The notes under the pieces: model-generated
Seen by the model: the letters and a program-made list of their open reading frames with translations, nothing else
The model's database searches: none
Told to the model about the DNA's origin: nothing
In this document: in pieces, positions 26,065 through 38,461 of the stretch
Position numbering within the stretch: the stretch's first letter is position 1
Layout: each line of letters opens with the position of its first letter
Program-made: the position numbers and the translations under genes
Assembly (NCBI GenBank): GCA_905250125.1
Contig: CAJNOL010000714.1
Location: 1-64,000, forward strand
DNA from: Rotaria sordida
Lineage: Eukaryota; Rotifera; Eurotatoria; Philodinida; Philodinidae
DNA: 64,000 nt
Direction of reading: 5' to 3'

Positions 26065-29000
26065 ATGGCAGATTCATCGCTATCTTTCTTCTGTCCAATC
26101 ACGCGCGAACTCATGATCAATTCAGTCATTGATCCCGATGGCAATAGCTACGAAAAACATGCAATTGAAGATTGGATTTGTTGTTGTACTACATCACCAA
26201 TAACACGTCGTCCTCTTTCTATCGATGATCTTCGTCCAAATCTAGCCCTTAAAACAGCTATTGATGAACATCGTCAATCAATTCAACCAAATGATCACTC
26301 ACATACGCCTTTAAAAAAATCACATTCGTCTGATATTACAGTATCTGGTAGTTATGCTAATGGTTTTTTTCACAGCTCAATTCAACCTCCACAAGAAGAA
26401 ATTCGCTCTTCATGTGATATTTGCTGTGTAGTTGATACTTCAGGATCCATGTCAACTCGGGCTGAAATTCAAAATGATAAAAATGAGCAGTACGGTTTAT
26501 CACAGTTAGATTTGGTTAAACATGCTCTCAAGACAATTATACATTCTCTTCAAGGTGAAGATCGATTATCAACAGTATCATTTTCTGGCAAAGCTACAAT
26601 CATATTTCCGTTAACAAAAATGGATGACGAAGGAAAAATCAATGCTTTAGCTGAAATTGAAAGATTATCGGTTAGTAGTTCATTTAAGAATATATAGAAA
26701 TTACTTTATTATATATGTACGACAGTTATAAGTATAATATCTCAAGTGAATAGTTCAGATAAGATTAAACTGATCAGAAAATACCAATGTAGGTTTGAAA
26801 TATTGATAGTTTTCAGCAAATGTTAGATAAAATGTAGTTGGAACTATCTCATATTCTTCATAGGAGAATCTAAAACAGATCAAAAGTTCATAAAATTCCT
26901 TGAGATCTATCAACTTTGTTTCATATCTAATTTCCTTTCAGTTAATATTTGCACAATAAACGTGTGATTCTGTGAATTTGTATATTGAAAAAATTTTTAT
27001 GATTAAATAAATTTTAATCGATCTAAAATTTCATCTGGAGTAATGGTTCCACAAATTTATGGGATGGTCTTCGAACTGGTCTTGAACTTCTATCGAAAAA
27101 TCAAGGTTCTATTAGAAGTATTTCAACTTTGTTTCTTCTGACTGATGGTTGCCCTACCGATATACCACCAGATGGCCACTTGAAATCACTAGAAAAACTT
27201 AAGAAAGACATTAATTTTACATGTGCTATTAATACTTTTGATTTTGGATACCAATTGGACAGCAAACTTCTTGAGGATATTTCTATATTGGGAAATTCTG
27301 GTTCATATGCATTTATTCCTGATGGATCATTTGTAGGAACAATCTTTGTTAATGCTATGTCAACATTGTTAACTACAGCAGCAACCAACGTGCAGGTAAT
27401 AATCATGCTCAAAACTAACTTTAGTTATCTTATAAAAACAAGTACTCTTATGCCATATTCAACGTGAACTTGAACTAAAGTCAGGAGAGAGAGAATCATA
27501 CAAAATTTGTCCATAGACAATAAATAAGAGTGCAATAAAAGTCTTTTTAGAATAGATGATCGTATGAAATCAGTAAACTGATTTTTGGAAACTTTATATT
27601 AATATTGATTTTAAAACTGTAGATAAATTTGTAAAATGACAAGAACTTGACATATGATTATTATTGCTCTTCCATTACAGTTATTGCTTCATGATCCAAG
27701 TCTTCAAAATACTGATTACACTCGTTGGTATTCGACGAATAGCACTGAAGAAGGCACTTTTTTTTTATTTGGGCTCGATTACATATGGTCAAAGCAAAGA
27801 TGTACTAATTCCATTTTCTTCTGAATCGATCAGTAGATGTAAATTCACGCTGACTTATCGTACCGTACAAAACGTGAGAAGATCAGTCAGCTTCAATTTG
27901 ACAAATGATCTATCACAGGCTGATTTTGATCTCATAAATCGGCATAAATTTCGACTGGAATTTGTTAATTTTGTACGAACAGCATTAGAACAAATGTATT
28001 CAATGAAAACTAAGCCAACAACTACAAAAGAACAACATAAATCAGCAATGAATCTAATCCAAACATTACAAACGAATATGAGAAAATATGCAGATGGCAA
28101 GGATGAGTTTCTCAAAGATTTATTTGCAGATTTAACAGGACAAGTACAACAAGCTATCGAAAAAGAAGATTGGTTCAATAAATGGGGTGTACACTTTTTA
28201 CCTAATTTAACGCGTAAGTTTAATTCCTAGATAAATATAAGATAACTAACAAAATAATTTTTGATGAAAAAAATAAGTGAAAAACAAAATAGATTATTTT
28301 TCTTTTATGTAGTGTAGATTTAGAAGATTAAGTTCATGAGATATTTGAGAAAGAACAAACGAATTAGTTCATTTCTGATTCATTTTCTTTTTCAGGTGCT
28401 CATCTTCTTCAATTTTGTAATCATTTTAAAGATCCAGGTGTTCAACATTACGGAAAGGGTACATTTTTCACACAAGTACGTGATGAAATGGATGAAATAT
28501 TTTGCAGTTTACCTGCTCCTAAACGTTCACAAACTGGTGCTCAGATCGATATGACAGTGTTTCACAATGCTACTGGTGAATGCTTTTATGGAGAATGTAC
28601 AGTACGGCTAATGGATGGTACCACCAAATTGGTAAAAAACGTTAAACTAGGTGATCGAATGGCACTACATGGTGGAATGGTTATATTTGTTGTGAAAACG
28701 AAATGTCAAAATCAAAAAGCAAAAATGGTGATAGTAAGTATTAAATTCTTATTCTTTGTCTATCAGATAGATTCAATGGAATAAATTAGAATTATTCGAG
28801 GTTTATTTTCAAATAATTCGTTTATTTGTGATTGTAGAGTTTTTTTTTGTTGAAGTATCTATTTTTTAAACGTTTTTTTTTGTCTTATAGCTTGAAAATA
28901 ATTTAATCATTACTGCTTGGCATCCTATTCGACTTGCTACACAATTGATTATGCCTTGTTCCCTTGTTTCGTCAACGAATGAGATTTCCTGTGAAGCTGT

Positions 29001-29253
29001 ATATAATTTTGTACTGAATCAAGGTCATACAGTTTTCGTCAATGATATCGAATGTGTAACTTTAGGCCATGGATTTCAAGAAGATGTTGTTCGTCATTCT
29101 TACTACGGTAGACAAAGAGTAATTAAAGATTTACAAAGACTTAACATGAAACAAAACAATGCAGGATTCATTGAAATTACTGAAGAAACATTGGTGCGTA
29201 AAAACAAAACTGGTCTTGTAATTGGATTACAATCACAGCAAATATTAGTTTAA
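26065..29253 (+). CDS. U-box / vWA / Hint (Vint) protein, with two phase breaks
   Basis: Exons: 26065-26670, about 27038-27396, 27681-28213, 28396-28733 and 28891-29253. Domains in order: a U-box (residues ~6-75; FFCPITRELMINSVIDPDGN, YEKHAIEDWI), the fold that recruits E2 in ubiquitin transfer; vWA with MIDAS DTSGS (D124, S126, S128) and TDGCPTD later; a linker of the Vwaint type (YGQSKDVLIPF); and a C-terminal Hint/Vint domain (GECFYGEC, ITAWHPIRL, NQGHTVFVND, TLGHGF). Hint folds are autoprocessing; whether this one still cleaves is unknown. Two problems: the join of exons 1 and 2 is off by one base, and the frame changes by one base at a run of nine T (27758-27766). Both could be assembly errors at simple sequence, or the gene may be newly dead. 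Exons 3-5 join in phase. Confidence 0.75.
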
Positions 29254-29882
29254 TGAATGGAATATACAAAGATTTGTTCTCATATATTTAATTGGTAAAT
29301 GAATCAAAACTTAAAACAAACTTTTGTTGATTGAAACAAAAATAATCATTAAGTTAAATAAAACAATAAAAATATATACACTACTTTTATATTGTTAACA
29401 ATTACTATTGATAAGGGTGATATTTTTCAGCGAGTTTGAACATGAGTTTTAGTCTTCTGTCCATTCTCCCCCACATCTCCAGTAGTCTGTTTCTAGATTG
29501 TCATTTATTTGGTGGCTCACGCATATGTGTTTATAGACTATTTCTACACACTAGAGTGTGACATACAGTGTTTCAATGATTTTCTACTACTACTGATGTT
29601 TATATGAGAGTGGTTAATATGAGTGCAACTAATAATCATAATAATGTTTATATCGGATGTTCTATATCTTATTAAAATATATAATATGATTATTTTGAAG
29701 GCATTACTCATATCTCAAAATGCAAATTTTGTTGCATCAATATTTTAAAATAAGTTTCGATGTTGAGATCCATGTAGCCGATTGTTCGAAATAATGGACA
29801 TTGCAATGCACTATCTTTTCATAGAAATGCAATAGATGCATCTACGTGATAATGCAACCTATTTCATGCATTATAGAATGTC
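29254..29882. other. noncoding stretch
   Basis: 3' flank of the U-box/vWA/Hint gene; no other feature was seen. Confidence 0.4.
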
Positions 29883-29967
29883 GAGTGTGGCTGTAGCAGT
29901 GGGTGTGCGACTTGCAAGACGGAAAGAACAAAAGTCACACCAACACCTACAGACACCCACACCCTCC
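29883..29967. repeat. telomere-like palindrome, degenerate
   Basis: G arm GAGTGTGGCTGTAGCAGTGG and on to about 29908; spacer; C arm CACACCAACACC then ACACCCACACCCTCC ending near 29967. Confidence 0.65.
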
Positions 29968-30367
29968 CATGCCATTCAATCAGAGAAAATGCAGTTAATG
30001 ATAATTTTTTCTCTGTCCTGGTCTTATACATCAATGTTTTAGAATTGAATCAAATGTTAGTCAGCTTCATACATTATACTAGCAAACATAGATTTTAGCC
30101 GAATGAAATATTTGTGAAGAAGCAAAACAACAAAATTTTTTTCAAGGTAAAATCCATTGAGAAAACAACTTTCGATTTTAACTATCATCGTTTTGTTTTG
30201 CTATCTACACAAGAATTAACATTGAAAGGCACAAATAGTTGTTGTAGTCAAAAAAAACATGCATACAAAACAGCAGTGTAACATATAAGAGAAAAAAAGA
30301 AAAGAAAAATAAAGCATTTTGAATTTTTTTCGAAGATGTAACGAGGCCTTACGCCTGTTCCTTAACA

Positions 30368-30681
30368 TCATCCTCTTCTTCTATTACGGATTTGTCCTTG
30401 AGTAACACGACTATCTACCGCACTATAAAATCATAAGATTAGTTCAGATTGAATTCAAAAGAAAGTTGTGTTTTGACTGTGCTTATTACTTACGTATCAT
30501 GACCATTGCATTGATATGTCTCTATTTCAGATTCTGAATCAGTATCAATATGCGTACAATTATCGCACATATCCGATGCTTTGTAAGTGTCCCAACGGGG
30601 AGTTATTAATTTTTTATCTTTTGGATAAACCCAAAAATGATTGTTACGATGAGGATCACCATGGTAATATTTTTTCGACAT
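30368..30681 (-). CDS. small two-exon gene, 80 residues, unrecognised
   Basis: Exons on the minus strand are 30494-30681 (ATG) and 30368-30422 (TGA). They are joined across a 71 bp intron with a GTAAGT donor and TATAG acceptor, in phase. The protein starts MSKKYYHGDPHRNNHFWVYP, has a possible metal-binding MCDNC pair near residue 40, an acidic DTDSESEIET segment, and a basic tail ending RNRRRG. The acidic-then-basic composition with a CxxC pair suggests a small nucleic-acid or protein-binding factor, but no family is recognised. There is no signal peptide. Confidence 0.6.
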
Positions 30682-30968
30682 AGTTCCCTAAAAAACATGT
30701 GACACTTACTTGAAATAATAATTATAGAGAAAAAGTTGAATTGGCCATTTTCGGAATATCTATTTCATGCAAATATTGCCTTCAGTCAATGCTAAGGATG
30801 CGTAACACTTAAAATTTTTTGATTTTTTTTTCAGACGATGTGCGTGACTAATGAACAGAAAAAAGCTTTGGTCCAAAACCTCCTTTTTGATATCTATAAT
30901 GTGTTGGAAACTCAGCTTGTTTTCTGATAACATTTAACGAGACTCCCTCGCTTAGTTAGAATAGCCTA

Positions 30969-31789
30969 CTGTGCAAAAGTAATTGCTGAAATCTCCAGTC
31001 ATAGTTCTCCGCTTAGGAGAACGAATCTGACAAGAAGGGAAAGCCAAAAACTAAACATCTCTAAAAAACTATTCTGTAACTTTCCTGCAGCTTGAAAAAT
31101 GTATGTTTCTCGATTATCTTAGACTATATGGGCTAAGCTCTCACAAAAAAATACACCAAAATATAACGCATGAAAAACTGTATCAATATCAATGTCGTTA
31201 AAAAAATTTTAGATCCATTCTTTACTCTTTAATCGAAAAAAAAATGACAAATGGAATTTTTGTAACAAAAGACGTTTATTTATTTCACACTATTCGTTCG
31301 AAATATGTGAGATTATAGAAATTTAACAAAAAAAAAATTAGCTCAATGAGTCTTTTTCTTTTACCGCTATAAAATGACTAGGTAGTGGGAGCAACCAAAT
31401 TATTCAGTCTCTTCTAGACAAAACAATGTGTTCATATTTAAACTAGAAGCAAATTTAGCTTCTAATACATAATTAAAAAGAGTGCCCTTTAGGCTACACA
31501 AAATTATCATTGATAGTGTCTTTTCATTTCAACTCCTGACACCAAAAAACAATTAATAAAAATAAAAAACGGATAATTTTCGATGACCAACTCGCAAGGA
31601 TTTTTTTTGAAGGTGTTTGGTTTTTGACTTTTTTTCTTTATCAGATTTGTTCCGAAAAAAATATACCTAATACCGAAATTTGAAGTTCAAATATTGCTCG
31701 TTCTGATAAAAAGAAAACAACTTTTACTTTTCAAGATGTTTCTGAGAGAAGAACAATGACTGAAGATTTCAGCAATTACTTTTGCATAG
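30969..31789. mobile_element. Tc1/mariner-type non-autonomous element
   Basis: The termini are CTGTGCAAAAGTAATTGCTG and its inverted near-copy CAGCAATTACTTTTGCATAG. They extend for about 45 bases (GAAATCT, CAGTCAT, GTTCT) and are flanked by TA on both sides. The length is 821 bp. The interior has no transposase frame. TIR sequence and TA target fit the Tc1/mariner superfamily. Confidence 0.75.
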
Positions 31790-31868
31790 TATGTTATTGT
31801 ACACTCATAGTTTTACTGATGATTAAGGAGTCTATAAGACTAATACACACCCACACTCTCAGACTTGG

Positions 31869-32475
31869 GCTACTTTTCACGTGCTATGGATAAAATTTTA
31901 CATTAATTTTATCTCTATAAAGTTGAGCTACATTTCTAAGAAAAAATAATAAAGTTAACTTGTGATGTTTTTATTTATGTCGAAATTCCTTTTCATAAAG
32001 TAGCATACTATCATCGCAAGTCATAAGATTTCCTACTAGTTTTTTTTTTATGAATTACATCTACAAAAGCCAATTACTACACTAATTAACCATATACGTA
32101 TAGAGACGAGAAATTTCAATTACTAGACAGTTGTGTTTTTAGATAATGAAGAGTGAAGTCACAAAAATTCGAGGATTTGATTTTTCCACTAAACTCCGTT
32201 ACGTAACAACGTAACTCTCAGGTAACGAGAACTTTCCTCTCCTCTATATGATTAGTTAGTATAATGATCAGTTTTTGTTGATGTAATTAATAAAAAAAAC
32301 TAATTCGAAATCTCATAGCTTGCAATGATAGTATGTTACCTTATAATAAAGAACTCTGAAATAAGTAAAAAGAGCAGAAGTTAACTTTATTAGTTATTTG
32401 TTTTCTATAAATGCAGCTCAAATTTATTCAGGTAATATTGATATAAAATATTATCTCTAGTACATGAAAAGTAGC
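31869..32475. mobile_element. inverted-repeat (foldback) element, ~607 bp
   Basis: The ends GCTACTTTTCACGTGCTA and TACATGAAAAGTAGC are inverted. The arms pair through AATAAAGTTAACTT, ATACTATCATCGCAAG and AGTTTTTTTTATTAATTACAT-like segments almost to the centre. No coding content. A lone C-rich telomere-like tract (31845-31860) lies just outside the left end. Confidence 0.72.
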
Positions 32476-32703
32476 TAGGTTTCAAAATATTAGCTCATAA
32501 AAATATTGACTTTTCACGTTTATTTCGTTTCATTTTCCACTAATCATTAAAGAAATTGATTTTGAATAAACTTAAATATATTGCAACATTATCAATGGAT
32601 GATAATGGATTAATAAATGAATTATAAACTTAATCATAATATATTACTTTATTTTACTTTACTTTTTCAAAGTAAAATGAAGATAAAATGCAATCTCTAT
32701 TCA

Positions 32704-33140
32704 ATACCTTGAGAAAAATAAAGCTAGTTACCTGTGAAAAATTTAATGTATAGAATACGCTTTTTAATTTTGTCTATGAAAAAATACAGGCAGACATATA
32801 GAGAAGAAAAATTTGTCGCGATACTTCGGGAGAATGAAAGTTATTTACCTGTGATCGATAGAATCTATAGGTTCCTCTCTTTTAATCTGTCTATGAAAAA
32901 ATATACAAACAGAACATACAGAAAAAAACAGGTTGTTTTTTTCTCCTATACCTGTGACGAGAGAGAAAGCTATTAACGTGTGATCGATAGAATCTAATTA
33001 TAGGCTCCTCTCTTTCATTTTGTCCATCAAAAAAAATACAGAGAAAAAGTTTTTTTTTCTCTCTATACCTTGGTAAACATAAAGTTAGTTGCTTGTAAAG
33101 TATTTAATATGTAGGCTCTACGTAATTTTTCTATGAAAAA
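32704..33140 (+). repeat. degenerate tandem repeat, about four units of 115-130 bp
   Basis: Each unit carries a variant of AAAGTTAGTTACCTGTGA, then TCGATAGAATCTATAGG, CTCCTCTCTTT and TGTCTATGAAAAAATACA. Units start near 32716, 32835, 32962 and 33076. No gene function was seen. Confidence 0.65.
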
Positions 33141-33728
33141 GTTATTAGTCGAATCCCTGCGAGATTGAAATGTAACATACGATGTTGTTGCTGTTGCTAG
33201 TCACAGGAAGATTATTTTATTCTATATATGTTAAAACACATTCTTTGACGCTTTTTTTCTTAATCCTTCAGAAATACAATAAGCAAGTAGTTAATATATT
33301 GTAACGAACCACTATTCATATACGTTTTGTGATCGTATATAGAGAGAACTACCTTTATTCTCCCTCGAACAAAAATAGTACCTTTGTCCATTTTATTTTT
33401 TCATCACTTAATACGTTGCATCTTGTAGTATATATTTTTTTTTTAATACAATATATTAAATAATGAAAAATTGAAATAGAAAAAGGTATTTTTCTTTATC
33501 TGAGGAAGATTAGATTCATGAAACTTTCTTAATTTTAACAATCGATTGAATGTATTTCATGCAGTTCACTTTTCGAACCAGATTCTTCATAGGCAACAGG
33601 AACTGAATCGATGTGACATTTCGATGGAAGCAGACGTGAAACTTTTTCAGACAAGTTGCTTATTGTATTCTAAATTACTCTATATTTTACAGATTTATGT
33701 CGAATAACAAGTGACTGTCATGAATATA
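33141..33728. other. noncoding stretch
   Basis: Nothing recognised. Confidence 0.4.
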
Positions 33729-33729
33729 C

Positions 33730-34681
33730 ACGGTTGGAAAAAATATTATTCCAGGGGGGTAACGCTATAATTTCAAATAGAAGACATAATGAATTTTAAA
33801 TCAAATGAAAGCTCGTCAAAAATGGGGTTTATTGATACAAAATAGTGAGGCTTGTAAAAACTTTCTAATGTCAAACTTAAGAAGTTTTTGAGAAATTTTA
33901 TATTTTTTTGGGGTGGATAATCAAGGTGCCACTGATTCAAAAATGAAGTCAATTTTTTTCTTGAATATTTTTACATGGTTTGATAGACCTCGTTGAGCTC
34001 TACAAAACTGTGCATGTTAAAAATTTTTTGAGGCATCTTTTTGAGATAAAAAGTTCAAAACACTACTCGGGAAACCTCAAAAACATTTAAAAACTCTTTT
34101 TTTTTCAAATTGAAGAAACACGCTCAATTTTTCAATAAAAGTAGCTTTTTTCGTTGTTTTTACTACCTCAGACGTCTCGAAATATACTCGTTCGATGCAG
34201 TGTGAAAAGCTGCGTCTAATGAGTATGTTTCGAAACGCCTGACGGAGTAAAAACAATGAAAAAAGCTACTTCTATTGAAAAGTAAGTGTTGTTCTTCCAC
34301 ATGAAAAAAATGAATTTTTTTCATGTTTTCTAAGATTTTCCAAATAGTTTTTGAATTTTTTATCGCAAAAAAAGTGTCTTAAAAATTTTTTAATGTATAC
34401 AGTTTTATAGAGCTCGACGAGCTCTATCGAACTGTGTAAAAATATTCAAGAAAAACATTTTACTCCATTCTTGAATCATTAGTACTTTAATTTTCCATCC
34501 CAAAAAAAGTATAAAATTTCTGAAAATTTATTAAGCTCGACATTAAAAGGTTTTCATAACCCTCACTATTTAATACCAATAAACCCCATTTTTAACGAGC
34601 TTTCATTTGATATAAAATTTATTATGTCTTCTATTTGAAATTATAGCGTTACCCCCCTGGAATAATATTTTTTCCAACCGT
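33730..34681. mobile_element. TA-flanked palindromic element, ~950 bp
   Basis: It is nearly a complete palindrome. The left end ACGGTTGGAAAAAATATTAT is matched by ATAATATTTTTTCCAACCGT at the right, both followed inward by a CCAGGGGGGTAACGC block. The arms are about 440 bp each. TA dinucleotides flank both sides and a (TA)n run follows the right end. No transposase. It is consistent with a Tc1/mariner-like MITE. Confidence 0.8.
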
Positions 34682-34815
34682 ATATATATATATATATGTG
34701 CAGATGTTTTTTTTAGACAGACAGAAAAAGAGAGAGTGTGTGCAGAGTTCAGATAAACATATATGTACGTGTGTATTTGAGGACATTTTTGATTTTGAAA
34801 TAAAATTTAAAAAAA

Positions 34816-35053
34816 AGTCGAACATCTGACCTCTAATAATGATCAGACAGTCTATGTTGCTGATTTTGGGAATCATCGTATTGTAAGTTGGCCTAAAGGT
34901 GCACGGCAAGGAAATGTTATTGCTGGTGGAAATGGTCGAGGAGCACAAGCGAATCAACTCAATTATCCTGTGAGTTTCTCATTTGATCGGCATGGTCTTC
35001 TCTATATTGGTGATCGGTTGAACAATCGAGTACAACGATTTACATTAAACTAA
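34816..35053 (+). pseudogene. 3' fragment of an NHL-repeat protein gene
   Basis: An open reading with two NHL-type motifs, VYVADFGNHRIVSWPKGA and LLYIGDRLNNRVQRF, ends in TAA at 35051-35053. It is the C-terminal end of a propeller like that of the intact NHL gene at 43-45 kb. The upstream part is missing; the palindromic element and its (TA)n tail lie about 120 bp before it. Confidence 0.7.
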
Positions 35054-35154
35054 CTGATGAATAAATTTGAGTTATTTCAGCTGTTGATTATTTATAATTT
35101 TACCTGAAAAAAAGAAGAAAAAACGAATTAATGAGTATATATACATGCCAGAGA

Positions 35155-35280
35155 CAGTCACAGGGCAGAGCTGCCCTAATGCCCTATCCTGATGTAAGGC
35201 AGGGCAAAGTTTTACGTTTTTAGCCCTGTCCTGGTCGCCTTGTCAGGGAAGGGCAGGACAACATTTTTTGCCCTGTTCCT
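35155..35280. repeat. GC-richer patch with AGGGCA/TGCCCT motifs in both orientations
   Basis: AGGGCAG, CTGCCCTAATGCCCTATCCT, AGGCAGGGCA, GCCCTGTCCTGG, AGGGAAGGGCAGGACA and TTGCCCTGTTCCT alternate in sense and antisense. They form several possible hairpins in an otherwise AT-rich area. Confidence 0.5.
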
Positions 35281-36207
35281 ATAAACAACTTCAAATAAAT
35301 ATTTGATTCTAATCGAATTCTTCTGATAAAAAATCGATGAGAAAACGTTTTTTTTTAATCAAATTATTCAATTTTCAGTCCTTTCGAATCAATTGAATTT
35401 GATTTTTGAAAAGGATTTGTAATTCATAAAAATTTATTAATATATTAAGAATCATTACAACTATGTTCAAACTTATTTTTCTAGTGTATATCTCAAGAAA
35501 TCTCCATATCATCAGGCTTTCTTGCTCAGGAACCTCAAGAAGTTTGTGCACATGAAAAAAAAAGCAGTTTAATGAAGGAAGGTAAATGAAAAGGTACCTT
35601 TCAACCTAAAGATCTAACTTTAACCACTTGAAATGGAAAAACAGTCGATTTTAATTTATCTCTCCTGACGAATAGAAGATCATCTTATATTAGAAGACCA
35701 CCCACAAGAAAAGTTTTACAAAGAGGCAATAAAAAGTCATTAGTTTTTCAAAATATTTTTTCTGAACTCCTGTGAATCTTTTTCAGGTTTAGCACCTAGA
35801 AACCCAATTTATCGGTAAAACAAGTGACAGCATCATTTTTTTATTCAAATTACTTAATTCCTAATATCTGTTCTCCTTAGTTAAAAACCTGATACTTCCT
35901 AAGAATTATTGGCTAAAAATGTTTGATTGAATCTAAAAAAGAAATTTTCAAAAAGATTTTAATTGAAACGGAAAATGTTAGCAAAACACTAGTCTGTAAC
36001 AGGAAGCCACTCTTGGAAGAACGGCATGTATTTTATAATAAAGAACCGTCACTTTTTATTCCGTGGAAGATCGAAGAGTTTCATTTATCAGCATTTTGGT
36101 TTGCACGTCTATGTGCTAATTAGTCTCATACTTTGAAGCATAATATGCATCAAAAGTTGGCCTAGTGTTACAATCATCATTTACTGCAGTTGGAAGTTCA
36201 GAAAAAA
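35281..36207. other. noncoding stretch
   Basis: An open frame at 35923-36123 lacks supporting context; no gene was called. Confidence 0.4.
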
Positions 36208-36832
36208 CTGACGAGGGTGGTACCCGAAGTGTCCCTTCAATTTCGACCTCATATTTTGCTCACAAGTAGACCTTAATGTCAATAGCCAAAGCCTACAAGG
36301 ATTCGCGCCCATGGGCTGTTGAAGCCGACTTATTACCATTTCACTGGATTTTCGATTTCAAGCAAGGCATTCATGGAAAAATAGAATAACGGTATTTTGA
36401 CCTGAAGTTTTGACCATGAAGAGGCCTCATGATTATTAGAATGTTCTAAAAATTTCAGCCAAAACGAATGCTTTAGCCTTGAGATATTGAGTTTTCAAAG
36501 CTATTCAATTTTCTGAGTTTTCTGTGGCATATGATTACTTTTTAACCATCCGATATCTTAACGATAAAGCATTCGTTTTGACTGAAGGTTTTAGGACATT
36601 CTTGTAATAATGAGGCCTCTTCATGGTCAAAATTTCAGGTCAAAATACCGTTATTCTATTTTTCCATGAATGCCTTGCTTGAAATCGAAAATCCAGTGAA
36701 ATGGTAATAAGTCGGCTTCAACAGCCCATGGGCGCGAATCCTTGTAGGCTTTGGCTATTGACATTAAGGTCTACTTGTGGGCAAAATATGAGCTCGAAAT
36801 CGAGGGGACACTTCAGGTACCTCCCTCGTTAG
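36208..36832. mobile_element. inverted-repeat (foldback) element, 625 bp
   Basis: The arms are about 250-280 bp and highly similar, with ends CTGACGAGGG and CCTCGTTAG. Shared segments include ATTCGCGCCCATGGGCTG and its complement. The short centre (around 36500-36560) is unpaired. The high arm identity suggests recent origin or ongoing arm conversion. Confidence 0.8.
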
Positions 36833-37462
36833 TATGCGCATATTTATAGGCGTAAGAAAAACGAGTTATACAAAGTGGTAGGAGAGAATGAATGAAGATA
36901 TAGTACGAAGAACAACTAGAGTTATAACGTATCAAAGTTTTAATGATTTATATAATTTTTTTCTTGTTTTTTTCCTCATTTACCCAAAAGAAAACGAGAA
37001 TGAGAAACAAAAAAAGATGAATGAGTGAACTATCGTTCTCTTCTTTCATCATTTTTAGAAAAAAAAGAACTACTTACTAATGGCATAGACTTCTTGTTTG
37101 AAAATGTGTATTTCCTTGAGAAGATCTATTATATCATTATATTCTACATAATATTTTCATTTATTGTTTAAATGTTACGTCAAATTGAATGATAAATCAA
37201 ACATTGCCGAAGAAGAGAATAAGAACTTTTCGTATCGCTTTTTATGATGAATTTTCAAGAATTAACTTTAAAAACAAATACGACTTGAATTAATAAATAT
37301 TTTTTGTTGTGGGAATGAATCATTTTCAAAATGCTTATTAAAGACATAAGTTGAATGTGATTATTTATTGGTTCTTCGTGGAATACAAAAAAATAAAATA
37401 AAATAAAAACATTTTATCGGTATTCCTCTCATTTATTCTCGTAATAAGTTTCGAGAATACTA
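36833..37462. other. noncoding stretch
   Basis: 3' flank of the secreted-protein gene; nothing else was seen. Confidence 0.4.
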
Positions 37463-38461
37463 TTAACCAATATAGATTTGATATGCTCCTACTGTGGCTC
37501 TATCATATCCACCGCCATTAAAAATTGGTAACAGAGTAACACTTCCTTCTTTAATACGAGTGACAGAAAGAATTTGTTTTTGATTAAAGTTTTCTATATC
37601 GAAACTAAGTCGCTTCGGTTTCCAGGTAACACAATCTTTACATTCTGAAAAGCTTGCCGGTTGCCATTCGATACTAACTGTATCATTGTTATTGACTCGA
37701 TGTGGTGGAGTTGGCAACCAAACTTGAATGGTAATATTTTCATTCAATTTCAATGTTGGCATTTGTGGATCGTAGCGAATACCGAGCATTGTATCATTAC
37801 AATCATAGGCCCAATTCTTTGGAATGTTATCAAATAGACGTTGATCAGGTTCACCTATGGATACAACCCGATACGTTGTGATTTGACGCATCATATCCCA
37901 CCCTTGTCGAACGACTTCAGTTGTTCGAAGAGGTATTTCAGTATTTTTAACAAAATAAATTTCTTCACAAGGAAATTTTTCTCCAGTATATACTTCACAT
38001 AATTCATCTGCATACCAGTAATCTTCTTTTAGAGAAGTATTTTCTGAATGAATCATTTTATAATTAAAATTAATATAGTTTCCAATATGAAATGATGTCC
38101 AGTTATAATTCCAATGCACTGGAAATGAAAAAGGAGTAGTATAGAAGCCACCATATTGCCAATAAGTTCCATAGATACAATCATTTGATGGAGAAGAAAG
38201 ACTCAATTGAACATAATTTTTCGATTGTGGAGAGTCTGGTATTGCATAAGGGAAGTGTTTCATGGCAAAACCTTGCAGATAAAGTGATTGTGAGATTGTG
38301 TATCTTTGATAAGCTCGTTGATTAATTTCATCAACTGCATATAATACTTTGTCGTTTGCTGTGTAAAAAGTGATTTGTGGTGGAAAATAAGGTTGAGCAC
38401 AATGTGTTATGGAATTGATTAAAGAAAACATGAGCAAACATAAGATATATTCTATTTGCAT
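37463..38461 (-). CDS. secreted protein of unknown family, 332 residues
   Basis: The start was set at the ATG at 38461 because it begins a clear signal peptide (MQIEYILCLLMFSLINSITH, cleavage probably near CA-QP). The frame is open 43 codons further upstream, but that part is not peptide-like. The mature protein is rich in Tyr/Trp and holds seven visible cysteines, including DCIYGTYWQYGG, CEVYTGEKFPC and CKDC, which suggests disulfides and an extracellular location. It has several N-glycosylation sequons. It is a single exon. The C-terminal IFNGGGYDRATVGAYQIYI has a beta-sandwich look. No catalytic motif is recognised. Confidence 0.75.
   Translation of the reverse strand: MQIEYILCLLMFSLINSITHCAQPYFPPQITFYTANDKVLYAVDEINQRAYQRYTISQSLYLQGFAMKHFPYAIPDSPQSKNYVQLSLSSPSNDCIYGTYWQYGGFYTTPFSFPVHWNYNWTSFHIGNYINFNYKMIHSENTSLKEDYWYADELCEVYTGEKFPCEEIYFVKNTEIPLRTTEVVRQGWDMMRQITTYRVVSIGEPDQRLFDNIPKNWAYDCNDTMLGIRYDPQMPTLKLNENITIQVWLPTPPHRVNNNDTVSIEWQPASFSECKDCVTWKPKRLSFDIENFNQKQILSVTRIKEGSVTLLPIFNGGGYDRATVGAYQIYIG

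Noticed and set aside
34649-34957. Minus-strand open frame of about 100 residues
   Set aside because: Antisense to an NHL fragment and the end of a palindromic element.
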